The translations under genes and the position numbers were made by a program. From Pseudomonas psychrophila (GTDB taxonomy: Bacteria; Pseudomonadota; Gammaproteobacteria; Pseudomonadales; Pseudomonadaceae), in the NCBI RefSeq assembly GCF_001043005.1, contig NZ_JYKZ01000001.1:496001-560000 (forward strand): a stretch of DNA of 64,000 nucleotides. Reading direction: 5' to 3'. Under the pieces are notes generated by a model that was not told the DNA's origin, made no database searches, and was given only the letters and a program-made list of their open reading frames with translations. Below, one piece after another: positions 17,151 through 26,449 of this stretch (positions within the stretch are counted from its first letter, which is position 1; each line of letters begins with the position of its first letter).

Positions 17151-18098
17151 ATGAATTTAAAAGGAAAGATTGCACTAGTCACCGGCGCTGGTCGTGGACT
17201 GGGGCGAGCCCATGCTCTTGCACTTGCAGCCGCCGGTGCAAAAGTGATAGTAAATGATCTTGGAAGCTCCGGCTCTGGAGAAGGAGACGATAGTGGTCCT
17301 GCTCATTCCGTAGTTGCTGAAATTATCAATAACGGCGGAGAGGCAATTGCGGATACCAGAAGTGTTTCAGATTGGCTTGTCGCTCACCAGATCGTTGAAG
17401 ATGTGATAGAAAAATTCGGTACTATCGACATATTAATAAACAACGCTGGAATAAGTAGACCAGGTGTACTTGGGGATCTGACAGAAGTCGACTGGGATCT
17501 TCAGAACGCGGTGAACGCAAAAGGGCCGATAGCTATAATGAACGCCCTCGCCCGCCACTGGAAAAAAGAAGGGCCTAAGAAAGGTCGAGCAATTATCAAT
17601 ACTGCCTCCCCCGCTGCACCTCACCCCCTAAGTCCAATCGGCATTTACTCTGCCACCAAGGCCTCTATTCTTGCCTTTACTATTATTGCGTCTCAAGAGC
17701 TTGCCTGTCTTGGAGTGCGCGTCAACGCGATTGCACCCATTGCACGAACTAGGCTTGTAGAGATGTCTGCAGAATTGCTCGAAATGATGACTGCCGATGC
17801 TGATTTTGACCGCTATCTTCCTGAGCATGTGGCTGAATTGGTCGTATATCTTGCATCAGATAACTGCCGCTTCACCGGCCGGCTTTTCGGTGCGGAAGGA
17901 GACGATATTTTTATCTTTAACGAATGGAGCGCAGAAGGTCATGCTAACAATTGTCGCGTAAAGTGGACCACAGACGCTCTAACCAACGCACTGGAAAGTT
18001 TTCCGATTCAAAACTCACGGTGGGTGCTATCTCCGGGTGGCCGTTTTTCTCTGTCTACTCCTAGCGATCAAACTCTTTCAGAATTGGCCAACGTCTAA
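17151..18098 (+). CDS. SDR-family oxidoreductase
   Basis: 315 residues, classical short-chain dehydrogenase with cofactor motif TGAGRGLGRAHA near residue 11, NDLGSSGSG near residue 36, NNAGISRPG near residue 95, catalytic Ser in NTASPAA and YSATK 13 residues further. The N-terminal part resembles the hydroxyacyl-CoA dehydrogenase group related to HSD17B4. A C-terminal tail of about 60 residues beyond the usual fold is unassigned. It is AT-richer than the catabolic cluster and lies upstream of an MFS transporter in the same direction. Substrate unknown. Confidence 0.82.
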   Translation: MNLKGKIALVTGAGRGLGRAHALALAAAGAKVIVNDLGSSGSGEGDDSGPAHSVVAEIINNGGEAIADTRSVSDWLVAHQIVEDVIEKFGTIDILINNAGISRPGVLGDLTEVDWDLQNAVNAKGPIAIMNALARHWKKEGPKKGRAIINTASPAAPHPLSPIGIYSATKASILAFTIIASQELACLGVRVNAIAPIARTRLVEMSAELLEMMTADADFDRYLPEHVAELVVYLASDNCRFTGRLFGAEGDDIFIFNEWSAEGHANNCRVKWTTDALTNALESFPIQNSRWVLSPGGRFSLSTPSDQTLSELANV

Positions 18099-18587
18099 TT
18101 CTCCGATATTTTTCGCCCAGATGAAACATAAGCGAGCGCATCCTATCTATCGAAAATTAAAGCCGACTCTGAAAATTAAGCCAAGTCAACTCATTGGCGG
18201 CATGGGAGAAGTACGCCATACCGTCTCCTTTGGTAGGGAACATGTCACGAGCGCCAGAGAGTTTTCCTTCGATCTGGAGAACGCCCAGTGGTTCAAACCT
18301 GATACATCAGCCATCAATGCAACAGAATAAAATGAAACTGCGAGGCATTAGTTTCATTGCTTCAGAATTCGGCTGAGCTATTCGGACAGCGGTTTCGATC
18401 TTCCGCAAAAAATGCTGTTCCACCCGACATCGAGAAAGCGCGACGATTGACAGCGGAGTGAAAGCTAGCGGAGACCTCATCACCTAGGCGGAAATGATCA
18501 TACGAGCACACAAAAAACTCGTAGAGCAACAAAAGAAAATCTAAGCCTCTCCATAGACTACAGCAACAATAACAACATACCAATCAT
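18099..18587. other. Gap between SDR and MFS genes
   Basis: About 490 bases. A possible frame from 18121 to 18330 encodes 69 residues with no recognised domain; it lacks a clear ribosome binding site. No terminator was found. Possibly decayed coding sequence. Confidence 0.4.
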
Positions 18588-19835
18588 ATGGATACTCACA
18601 TGCCCCAAACTTCAGCTAAAATTCACTCATTCAAAAGACGCTCTCTCATGCTGGTAATTACCTGCCTGGGAATGTTCAGCGGCTCCTATGCCCAATTCCA
18701 GCTACCGCCGCTTGCAGCTCGACTGATTCCAGAGTTAGGTATTACCAACCCAGAATTTGCTAGTTTGGTAACTGCCCCAATGATTCCATCCATATTGCTT
18801 GGCATTATCGCAGGTATTTTATGCGATCGAATGGGTATTAAAAAGATCATCGGTATTGGTTTAGCATTCGGTGCATTTGGAGGATTGGCACGTTTATTCG
18901 CCACCAACTACACTGAGATGATGATCTTCTTGGCTTTTTCCGGAGCCGGCTCAGCCTTCCTCAATGCTAATCTGGCAAAAATCATTTCCAGTTGGTTTCC
19001 CCCTGAACAAATGAGCAAAGTCATGGGAATTGTGCTTATGGCGGGCACCGGCGGTATGGTTATTGGGATGGGTACAACTGCACTTTTCCCCTCAACTGAC
19101 TCTGCGTTTATATTTGGAGGCTGCCTTTGTTTGGTTTCCACCATTTTGTGGCTAATTGTTGTCAGGGACAATCGTATCGATGTGATATCTCAAGCGGAAC
19201 CCGCGGAAAGTTTATTGGCTATCTTGAGTGTGACCGCCAAAAACCCTGCTCTATGGACTGTCGGATTCTGTCTCGCTTTTACGATGGGCGGCATGATGGC
19301 ATTTTCCACTTTCCTCCCTTTAGCCCTGAGCCATTTAAAGAGTTTAGATCCAATTACAGCCGGAGCAATAGGTTCTACTGTCTTGCTAGGAAACTTGGTA
19401 AGCGCACTGCTTAGCCCGATCATTGCCCAAAAAATAGGCTATTACAAGCCTTACTTTTTGACTTTGGGGCTGCTAGCAGGTGCTGGTATTTACTTTGGCT
19501 GGACGGTCGACGAGGCCTATTTAACTCCCGTCATGTTTATGACGGGACTTTGCATAGGCGGCGTAATGCCTCTTTTTATGATTTCGCCGGCATTAATAAA
19601 ATCCATTGGCCCAAAGTATGCTGGAGCTGCCGGTGGAATTATGACAACACTGATGTTAATTGGAGCAGTTTTCATTCCTGCCATAGTAATCACTCCACTA
19701 GGCGGAGATAACTATCAGCTGATCTTTGCACTTTCAGGAGGCTGCTTGATCTTAATGGGATTATGTGCACAACTACTACCAGAATTCGGCCCCAAAGCCC
19801 GAAGATCTGCTGCGCCGCAGCCAGCATTAAAATAA
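18588..19835 (+). CDS. MFS transporter
   Basis: 415 residues with about 12 hydrophobic segments. After the first two helices, the loop GILCDRMGIKKIIG near residue 83 is the major-facilitator signature between helices 2 and 3, and AGTGGMVIGMGTT marks helix 5. It resembles the NarK/CynX-like branch of anion and small organic acid carriers, so uptake of a carboxylate is plausible. The second ATG at 18600 is an alternative start; neither has a strong ribosome binding site. A terminator follows directly. Confidence 0.85.
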   Translation: MDTHMPQTSAKIHSFKRRSLMLVITCLGMFSGSYAQFQLPPLAARLIPELGITNPEFASLVTAPMIPSILLGIIAGILCDRMGIKKIIGIGLAFGAFGGLARLFATNYTEMMIFLAFSGAGSAFLNANLAKIISSWFPPEQMSKVMGIVLMAGTGGMVIGMGTTALFPSTDSAFIFGGCLCLVSTILWLIVVRDNRIDVISQAEPAESLLAILSVTAKNPALWTVGFCLAFTMGGMMAFSTFLPLALSHLKSLDPITAGAIGSTVLLGNLVSALLSPIIAQKIGYYKPYFLTLGLLAGAGIYFGWTVDEAYLTPVMFMTGLCIGGVMPLFMISPALIKSIGPKYAGAAGGIMTTLMLIGAVFIPAIVITPLGGDNYQLIFALSGGCLILMGLCAQLLPEFGPKARRSAAPQPALK

Positions 19836-19851
19836 TTATCTGACCAGATCT

Positions 19852-19880
19852 GAATCCCTCTATTTAAGAGGGATTCTTTT
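19852..19880 (+). terminator. Rho-independent terminator after the MFS gene
   Basis: GAATCCCTC (19852-19860) pairs with GAGGGATTC (19868-19876) around a 7-base loop and is followed by TTTT. Confidence 0.75.
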
Positions 19881-20444
19881 AATCAGTCCGAGGACGCAGT
19901 AATGCCTGAACGCAAACTTTATATTTAATTCAGTATGACCTTTCAGTCAGCACCAGTAGTATCGGTTTATTTACCAAATCGATTGAGCAGCCCAGAGAAC
20001 GCTACACTCCAATACTCTTCCTTACACTTAACTCCTCCCTGTTAACGCTTAAGAATTTTCACCCCTAAGCCCCCACCGTCGTCTAACTCCTAGTATCTAT
20101 GTCAGAGCGGCATGCCTAGCGCAGCCTCTCAAAGACCGGACCCATTAAAGTTACTTTCTATACATTTTGAAGAGGAGAGCGCTCGCTTCATCTATCATTA
20201 TCGGCTGCTGAGTGACTTTTTCAGAGCTCCCCTAAACAACCGTGAAATCTCGAAGTAGCCCTAATTAACATAGCCCAACCACGCTGCAACTGTCGGTACC
20301 TTCAAGCGTTACCCAGCTGCAGCATGAGGAATCTAAATGCCGAGACACTCATACTCCGAGCCTATCAATTCTACCAGCCTATCCCCTTTAAGGTCTTCGA
20401 GGCAAAGAGCGGTCCTTGCGCACAAGGTCATTGGACACCGACTC
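19881..20444. other. Gap with no recognised gene
   Basis: About 560 bases between the MFS terminator and the integrase stop. Nothing coding or structural was recognised. The sequence is AT-richer than the core genes to the right. Confidence 0.5.
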
Positions 20445-22271
20445 TTACACTATTTCCTGTTTGCCCTGGCTTTCAAGTTTGAAACACAGTAATTCTGTAA
20501 TCTTATTCAAATTTGCAGCCGATACTTTTTTAACGGCTGAACCTTCCAGTGATCTATCGTGCTGCATCAGCTCTCGATACAACTGCCAAGAATCCACACA
20601 CGAAAGCCTCTTAATGACACCTTGTACCAACCTCGCCTTGACCGGGTCAAGCTGCCACTCGGGGATGCGCTGGCCACGGTTTCCGATGCTCAGCGTCAGG
20701 AGCTTGCCCGCCTTGATCTCACGGTTAATCTGGTCGCGTGATTTACCAGCTAACCGCGCAAACTGCACCACCGGCAGGTTATCGGGTGCCTCAAAGGCGT
20801 TGATCATTTCCATGCGTTCGCGTTGCAGCTCCGAAATGGCCACTTCGACAACCGGCTCAGGGGATGGTTTTGGGGGAACCGCTGGCAGGCGGTACATCGG
20901 CTCACCGGCCATAACCGGCAGAATGCCAGCGGTCATCGGGGCGTTCTTCGGGCTGTCGAATGGATTGTCGCTATCCCCGAGAAGAGGCATGCCGTCGAAA
21001 CGGATCGTCAGATGACTGCTCGCCGCGATCATCTCACCTTGCTCGAGGAGGTCTAGTCGATCCGCCCAATCCTGCATCATCTTGCGCCGGGGCTCGACAT
21101 ACATAGCATGGTTGTAGGCTGCACTAACCTGATTCGGGTCACTGTGCGATAACTGTGCGTCGATCCAGATTTTGGGATAACCGAATTCATTGAGGGCTGT
21201 CGAGATGGTTCCGCGAATACCATGCCCGGTGAGCAGGTCCTTGTAGCCTATCCGCGTCAAAGCATAGTTGAGAGTGTTCTCGCTGATACGTTTTTTCAGC
21301 TCGCCACGGTGCGAGAGCAGATAGCGCTGAGCGGGTTTCATCTGCTCAAGCAGATAATCAACGATCTCCTTAGCCTGAACGGACAGCGGTACGATGTACG
21401 GAGGGATATCCTGAGGACGCTTGCCTTTCTTGCGCATATCGAGCTGAAGTTGCTTGACCACTTCGGGTGGGATGATCCACATGCCCTGCTCAATGTCAAA
21501 TTGGTCAGGTGTCGCCAGACGCAGTTCACCCGTACGTACGCCGGTCAGGAATAACAGGCGAATACCGAGTTGCGTAGTGATCGCTCCGCGGTAGCGCCTC
21601 ACCCTCTGTAAAAGTTCCGGCAGTTCGGGAAGGCGCAGGAAGGGGTTATGGATGACCGGTGGCTTGGGAACAGCGACCACATCCAGATCAGAGGCTGGAT
21701 TGCTTTCCAGCCCGTCCACTTTCACCATGGCATACCGGAACAACTGATTGAACCAGGTCCGTACTTTTTCGGCCGTCGTGTGAGCTTTGCGCTGTTCAAT
21801 CCTGGCCAGGACATCCAGCAGATCACTACGACGAATCTCGTAGATAGGCATCTTGCCCAGGCTTGGCATCACATCCCTATCGAAGATGCGCATAATTTGC
21901 GACAGGGTACTGTTACGACCTTCCTTCAGTTCAAGCTTGCGGTGTTCAAGCCACATGACAAAGACAGCCTTGAAGCTGTTCTCATCCGCCAAGCGGACAG
22001 CGCGCCGTTTTTGTTTGCGATCGAGTTTCGGATTGGTGCCCTTTGCCAGCAGAGCTCGCGCCTGGTCTCTGACGGCCCTGGCCTCCTTGAGACTAACCTC
22101 AGGATAAGTCCCTAGCGACATGCGCTTTTGTTTACCGGCCCAGCAGTAGCGAAAGTGCCAAGATCGGCCGCCTTGCTCTGAGACAGCCAGGGAGAGGCCA
22201 TCAAGATCGCCCAGAGTGTATGCCTTGCCAGTCCTCCTGGCGTGGCGAACGGTTGCGTCTGAGAGTGCCAT
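20445..22271 (-). CDS. Tyrosine integrase with DUF4102 domain and C-terminal extension
   Basis: 608 residues from ATG 22271 (the frame is open 15 codons further but that start is weak). N-terminal DUF4102/arm-binding domain (LGTYPEVSLKEAR), a SAM-like core-binding domain (about 100-200), then the catalytic domain with Arg246 (TGVRTGEL), His350 and Arg353 (GHGIRGT), His376 (LSHSDP) and a likely nucleophile Tyr386 (AYNHA). P4-type integrases usually end near residue 400; here about 200 residues follow, including a helix-turn-helix-like part (VQFARLAGKSRDQINREIK) near 502-520. It sits next to the 3' end of a tRNA-Gly, its probable attachment site. Confidence 0.92.
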   Translation of the reverse strand: MALSDATVRHARRTGKAYTLGDLDGLSLAVSEQGGRSWHFRYCWAGKQKRMSLGTYPEVSLKEARAVRDQARALLAKGTNPKLDRKQKRRAVRLADENSFKAVFVMWLEHRKLELKEGRNSTLSQIMRIFDRDVMPSLGKMPIYEIRRSDLLDVLARIEQRKAHTTAEKVRTWFNQLFRYAMVKVDGLESNPASDLDVVAVPKPPVIHNPFLRLPELPELLQRVRRYRGAITTQLGIRLLFLTGVRTGELRLATPDQFDIEQGMWIIPPEVVKQLQLDMRKKGKRPQDIPPYIVPLSVQAKEIVDYLLEQMKPAQRYLLSHRGELKKRISENTLNYALTRIGYKDLLTGHGIRGTISTALNEFGYPKIWIDAQLSHSDPNQVSAAYNHAMYVEPRRKMMQDWADRLDLLEQGEMIAASSHLTIRFDGMPLLGDSDNPFDSPKNAPMTAGILPVMAGEPMYRLPAVPPKPSPEPVVEVAISELQRERMEMINAFEAPDNLPVVQFARLAGKSRDQINREIKAGKLLTLSIGNRGQRIPEWQLDPVKARLVQGVIKRLSCVDSWQLYRELMQHDRSLEGSAVKKVSAANLNKITELLCFKLESQGKQEIV

Positions 22272-22427
22272 GTTTCCAGCTCCTAACGTTGCGTTAGAGC
22301 TAGATCCTCTTCTCACTTACCGCTCCATCCCAGCAACAATACGGAACGCAGTACTCCCGGATAGATGGACTAAAAAATGGACTAAAACGTCCTGGATACC
22401 CGTGGATTTCAGTGGACCGCGCTGGAA

Positions 22428-22450
22428 CGAAAAAAGGACCCGAAGGTCCT
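22428..22450 (-). terminator. Terminator of the tRNA transcript (UUCG tetraloop)
   Basis: Read on the minus strand: AGGACC-TTCG-GGTCCT followed by a T run. It lies about 50 bases beyond the tRNA-Gly 3' end, in the right direction for the tRNA array. Confidence 0.75.
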
Positions 22451-22497
22451 GATTTCAACGACTTACAGACGTCAGTGGATGTCTGTAGATCATAAAT

Positions 22498-22573
<76 letters not shown>

Positions 22574-22578
22574 AATAA

Positions 22579-22654
22579 TGGCGTCCCCTAGGGGACTCGA
22601 ACCCCTGTTACCGCCGTGAAAGGGCGGTGTCCTAGGCCACTAGACGAAGGGGAC
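22579..22654 (-). tRNA. tRNA-Glu (TTC)
   Basis: 76 nt with encoded CCA; GTCCCCT acceptor arm and anticodon loop CTTTCAC giving TTC. Second member of the Gly-Glu unit, 5 bases from the tRNA-Gly. Confidence 0.97.
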
Positions 22655-22755
22655 GTTGCCCGAAATGTACACGTACATTTCAGTGCCAGATCACTAACAA
22701 ACGCTAATGTCTTGGCTTTCACTCAACCCCGCCCGAAAGCGAAGCTGCTTAAAAA

Positions 22756-22831
<76 letters not shown>

Positions 22832-22833
22832 AA

Positions 22834-22909
22834 TGGCGTCCCCTAGGGGACTCGAACCCCTGTTACCGCCGTGAAAGGGCGGTGTCCTAGGCCACTAGAC
22901 GAAGGGGAC
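22834..22909 (-). tRNA. tRNA-Glu (TTC), second copy
   Basis: Same 76-nt sequence as the copy at 22579. It is the first gene of the array in transcription order (Glu-Gly-Glu-Gly on the minus strand). Confidence 0.97.
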
Positions 22910-23230
22910 ACGCTACAACTTCACTGGTTACATGCGTTTAGCTGTTCGCTTTACGCTGCAATTGGCGCGCATTCTAGGGATGGATTTGAAAGTCGTCAAC
23001 CCCAATATGAAAATATATTGAAATCAATGACTTCCCTCTTCTCTCGGCGCTTTCCTACGCAGTATGTCGCCCAGCTCCTGACGCCTATATTCCGTCACCC
23101 TACAAGGAGGTTATGATGGCTCGACCTCAGTGATGGCAGTTTGCTGCCTGTCGATCTTTAGCCTCTTTATATAGCCAGGCACGCCGACCTCACCGAGACA
23201 GCGCATCCACACCCACAAGAGGTTTTAACG
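22910..23230. other. Intergenic between tRNA array and first core gene
   Basis: About 320 bases. It should contain the minus-strand promoter of the tRNA array (just right of 22910) and the plus-strand promoter of the next gene. No gene or hairpin was recognised. Confidence 0.5.
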
Positions 23231-24001
23231 TTGACGCCCTCCATGATCGCCCTGCTTGTCGTTGTCGGGATCGCACTACTGATCGCTATCGTCTACATGA
23301 ACCATGTAGTTGAAAACAACAAACTGGAAAAAGCGCGCCTCAAAGTCGAGCTCAACGATCGCATACGTCGCTGCAGCGAAGTAAACGAAACCTTTCCCGG
23401 CCAGCTGATGACCCCAGGCCTCAAGCTGCTGCTCACACGCCTTGAGCTCAACGCCACGCAACGCCTGTTACTCCTGCAAAAATCCAGCACGGCTTTAAAG
23501 GCGCAAGTAGCAGAGCTCAACGGGCTGATAGCTAAAGGCGAGTCGATCCCGGTTAACAACCCGCCCAACCCTGTACTGACAGAAGCAAAAGCCAAAGACG
23601 TACGCTTTTTGCTTGAAACACTGCACGGCCAAATTACCCGTGCCGCCAAAGACGGCTTTTTGCCCACCAATGAAGCCAAGCAGTGGATCAAAGAGATTCG
23701 CCACTTGCTGGTCGTGCTACATATCGAATTCTTCAATAACCTGGGCAAACTCGCCCTGCAAAAGAATCAGCCTGCGCAGGCGCGCCTGGCCTTTGAGCGC
23801 GCTGTACAGTACTTGCGCAAACAGCCGGTGCCCGCCATGTATAACGCGCAGATCAAGGATTTCGAGGCACAACTTGCACGCGCCAACGCACAAGTGCTGA
23901 ACGCCCTAGAGCCGTCAACGGGCGAAGTCAATGAACTGACTGAAGGCTTGAAAACCGACGAAGCGGATGCTGACTGGAAGAAGAAAGCCATTTACGACTG
24001 A
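23231..24001 (+). CDS. Conserved hypothetical protein with N-terminal membrane anchor
   Basis: 256 residues from TTG 23231, chosen because AAGAGG lies 8 bases upstream; ATG 23243 is the alternative. One membrane helix (about residues 4-23, MIALLVVVGIALLIAIVYM) is followed by a long charged helical region rich in Leu, Gln, Glu and Lys, with a TPR-like segment KLALQKNQPAQARLAFERAV near residues 175-195. This suggests a single-pass inner-membrane protein with a cytoplasmic helical-repeat domain. Function unknown. Confidence 0.75.
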   Translation: MTPSMIALLVVVGIALLIAIVYMNHVVENNKLEKARLKVELNDRIRRCSEVNETFPGQLMTPGLKLLLTRLELNATQRLLLLQKSSTALKAQVAELNGLIAKGESIPVNNPPNPVLTEAKAKDVRFLLETLHGQITRAAKDGFLPTNEAKQWIKEIRHLLVVLHIEFFNNLGKLALQKNQPAQARLAFERAVQYLRKQPVPAMYNAQIKDFEAQLARANAQVLNALEPSTGEVNELTEGLKTDEADADWKKKAIYD

Positions 24002-24032
24002 GGCACCCAAAATGAGTGTTCAATACCGCTCT

Positions 24033-24056
24033 TGTGGGAGTGGGCTTGCTCGCGAT
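24033..24056. repeat. REP element, single unit
   Basis: TGTGGGAGTGGGCTTGCTCG followed by CGAT, one half of the REP hairpin found repeatedly to the right. First REP unit right of the tRNA array. Confidence 0.75.
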
Positions 24057-24183
24057 AAAAAGCGACGCGACGTGTCTGACCGAACACGTTAATGGCACCC
24101 ACGAAAAATCACGCAGATCAGTGCGGGCAATAAAGTGGAAGGATGTGCTGCAAAACCCGAGACGGGTCAGAGGGCGTAACACA

Positions 24184-24210
24184 CAAAGGCAGCCGCTCGG
24201 GCCGCCTTTG
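24184..24210 (-). terminator. Hairpin after yggL, possible terminator
   Basis: CAAAGGC and GCCTTTG flank a GC-rich inner stem just beyond the yggL stop. The T run after the stem is poor, so termination strength is uncertain. Confidence 0.5.
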
Positions 24211-24219
24211 CGTTTGACG

Positions 24220-24564
24220 TCAGGCTACCGGATTGATTGGCTTTTCCGGGTACCACACGTCCAACAGCGGGCTAACTTCAACGCTGCTCAGCTCTGGGCG
24301 CGCTTTCAACCAGGATTCAACAGCTGCACGCTGTTCTTCGCTGACCGAGCCGCGCTTCTGCAGGCAAACCAGACCGTAGTCGTCGCCGCCAACATAACCC
24401 AGGCCGTTAGCTTCCATGGCTTGCGCCAGGAAGTCTGCCAGGAATGCATCGATAGCCTCTTCCGACAGGTCTTCTTTGAAATCCAGGTTCAGCTCAAAAC
24501 CCAACTCCTGAAATTCATCAACGCACAGTTTTTTGCGCAGACGCTGGGAACGATTAGTAGCCAT
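24220..24564 (-). CDS. yggL: YggL-family 50S ribosome-binding protein (DUF469)
   Basis: 114 residues. N-terminus NRSQRLRKKLCVDEFQELGF and the acidic DFKEDLSEEAIDAFLADF segment are typical of YggL/DUF469. YggL is described as a ribosome-associated protein acting in subunit handling. It is monocistronic here, convergent with the hypothetical gene to its left and divergent from dacB. Confidence 0.9.
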   Translation of the reverse strand: MATNRSQRLRKKLCVDEFQELGFELNLDFKEDLSEEAIDAFLADFLAQAMEANGLGYVGGDDYGLVCLQKRGSVSEEQRAAVESWLKARPELSSVEVSPLLDVWYPEKPINPVA

Positions 24565-24797
24565 TGAACAATCCTCTTAAGTAATAACGGGCGGCACTTT
24601 AGCAGCTTAAGGCAACGCTTGCCCGGTTCCGTGTGAACGGTTCATCGTTTTCTATACTTAATCAGCCAAACCCTGTTACAGGTGGATGCACAAGCCCAAC
24701 AACCTTGGGGCATAATGCCAACACTTTTACGACCATTGAGGGAACTTTCCATCATCCCTCGTATTTTTTCTCCCTCGCCTGCAGGGTTTTACTTCTT

Positions 24798-26264
24798 ATG
24801 ATCAAATCTTTACGGCCATTGCTTCTTGCCAGCTTTTTTCTGCCACTGGCCTTCGGCGCCAACGCCGCCCCCGTCAACACAACGCTTTCGCCCAAGGTTC
24901 AACAAGCACTCAAGACCAACAAACTGCAGAACGACGCACTGTCGCTGGTTCTTCTACCGCTCAATGGCCCCGGCATTCCCACCGTATTCAATGCCGACGT
25001 CTCCATGAACCCGGCCTCCACCATGAAACTGGTGACCACGTACGCCGCCCTCGAAATGCTCGGTCCGACCCATCAGTGGAAAACCGAGTTCTACACCGAC
25101 GGCACCCTGAACAACGGCATCTTGCAAGGCAACCTCTACCTGAAAGGCGGCGGCGACCCCAAGCTGAACATGGAAAAGCTCTGGCTATTGATGCGCGACT
25201 TGCGCGCCAATGGCGTGCAACAGGTCACCGGCGACCTGGTACTTGATCGCAACTTCTTCAATCAACCTCAACTCCCCGTGTTCAACGACGACGGCAATGA
25301 CAAAAACAAACCCTTCCTGGTCAAGCCCGACTCGCTGCTGGTCAACCTGAAAGCCTTGCGCTTCGTAGCACGAAACGACGGCGGCAAGGTCCTGATCTCG
25401 GTGGAACCTCCGATTGCGAGCATCAAGATCGACAATCAGGTCAAGGCCATCAACGCTAAACAATGTACTGGCGATGTGCGCTACAACCCGGTCCCGCAAG
25501 CAGACGGCTCGGTACTCGTTACTGTTAGCGGGCAACTGGCCGATGGCTGCAACTCGCAGACGTACCTGTCCCTGCTTGATCACGCGACCTACACCGCAGG
25601 CGCTGTACGCGCCATCTGGAAAGAGCTGGGCGGCAGCATTCAGGGCCAGGACCGTCAGGCCAGCGTGCCGAAAAACTCCAAACTGCTGGCACGGGCATTT
25701 TCTCCGGATCTGGCCGAAATCATTCGCGACATTAACAAGTACAGCAACAACACCATGGCCCAGCAGTTGTTCCTGAGCCTGGGCGCTCAGTTCCGCAACG
25801 ACGCCGACGGTGACGATGCCAAGGCCGCACAGCGAGTTGTGCGCCAATGGCTGGCCAAGAAAGGCATCACCGCACCGCACCTGGTCATGGAAAACGGCTC
25901 CGGCTTGTCCCGTGCCGAACGCGTGAGCGCACGTGAAATGGCACAGATGCTCCAGGCCGCCTGGCAAAGCCCATACGCTGCCGAGTTCATCAGCTCCATG
26001 CCGATTGCCGGCAAAGACGGCACCATGCGCAAGCGCTTGAAAACCACAGCCATGAACGGTCAAGCTCATATCAAGACCGGCACGCTCAATACCGTGCGTG
26101 CCATTTCCGGGTTTAGCCGCGACAGCAACGGCAACACCTGGGCTGTGGTCGCCATCCTCAACGACCCTCGCCCGTGGGGCGCCTCGGCGATTCTCGATCA
26201 GGTGCTACTCGACCTGTATCGCCAGCCTCCACTCGCCAATACCACGGTTTCCATCGCACAATAA
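24798..26264 (+). CDS. dacB: D-alanyl-D-alanine carboxypeptidase/endopeptidase (PBP4)
   Basis: 488 residues from ATG 24798; the upstream extension of the frame is not needed because the signal peptide (MIKSLRPLLLASFFLPLAFG, cleaved near ANA) begins here. Penicillin-binding motifs are complete: SxxK at Ser74-Lys77 (STMK), SxN at Ser316-Asn318 and KTG at 426-428. The insert between SxxK and SxN is the long PBP4-type domain. It cleaves peptidoglycan stem peptides and cross-links in the periplasm. A strong terminator follows. Confidence 0.95.
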   Translation: MIKSLRPLLLASFFLPLAFGANAAPVNTTLSPKVQQALKTNKLQNDALSLVLLPLNGPGIPTVFNADVSMNPASTMKLVTTYAALEMLGPTHQWKTEFYTDGTLNNGILQGNLYLKGGGDPKLNMEKLWLLMRDLRANGVQQVTGDLVLDRNFFNQPQLPVFNDDGNDKNKPFLVKPDSLLVNLKALRFVARNDGGKVLISVEPPIASIKIDNQVKAINAKQCTGDVRYNPVPQADGSVLVTVSGQLADGCNSQTYLSLLDHATYTAGAVRAIWKELGGSIQGQDRQASVPKNSKLLARAFSPDLAEIIRDINKYSNNTMAQQLFLSLGAQFRNDADGDDAKAAQRVVRQWLAKKGITAPHLVMENGSGLSRAERVSAREMAQMLQAAWQSPYAAEFISSMPIAGKDGTMRKRLKTTAMNGQAHIKTGTLNTVRAISGFSRDSNGNTWAVVAILNDPRPWGASAILDQVLLDLYRQPPLANTTVSIAQ

Positions 26265-26280
26265 AATCCCACAATAAAAA

Positions 26281-26314
26281 AACGCCCCTGATCGCATAAT
26301 CAGGGGCGTTTTTT
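26281..26314. terminator. Strong bidirectional terminator after dacB
   Basis: AACGCCCCTGAT and ATCAGGGGCGTT form a 12-bp stem around CGCATA, flanked by A and T runs on both sides, so it can serve dacB and also the convergent rlmKL. Confidence 0.9.
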
Positions 26315-26316
26315 AT

Positions 26317-26401
26317 TGTGGGAGCGAGCCTGCTCGCGAAGCAGGCGACCCGGTCAGTCGCAAAACTGCGCAGGTGCCATCGCGAGCAGGCTCGCTCCCA
26401 C
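26317..26401. repeat. REP pair (inverted)
   Basis: TGTGGGAGCGAGCCTGCTCG and its inverted partner ending GCTCGCTCCCAC, about 85 bases overall, between convergent dacB and rlmKL. Confidence 0.85.
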
Positions 26402-26449
26402 TACAGGCCCACCCCTGCAAGAAGCAGGCAGGCCAGTACACAGTCGCTA

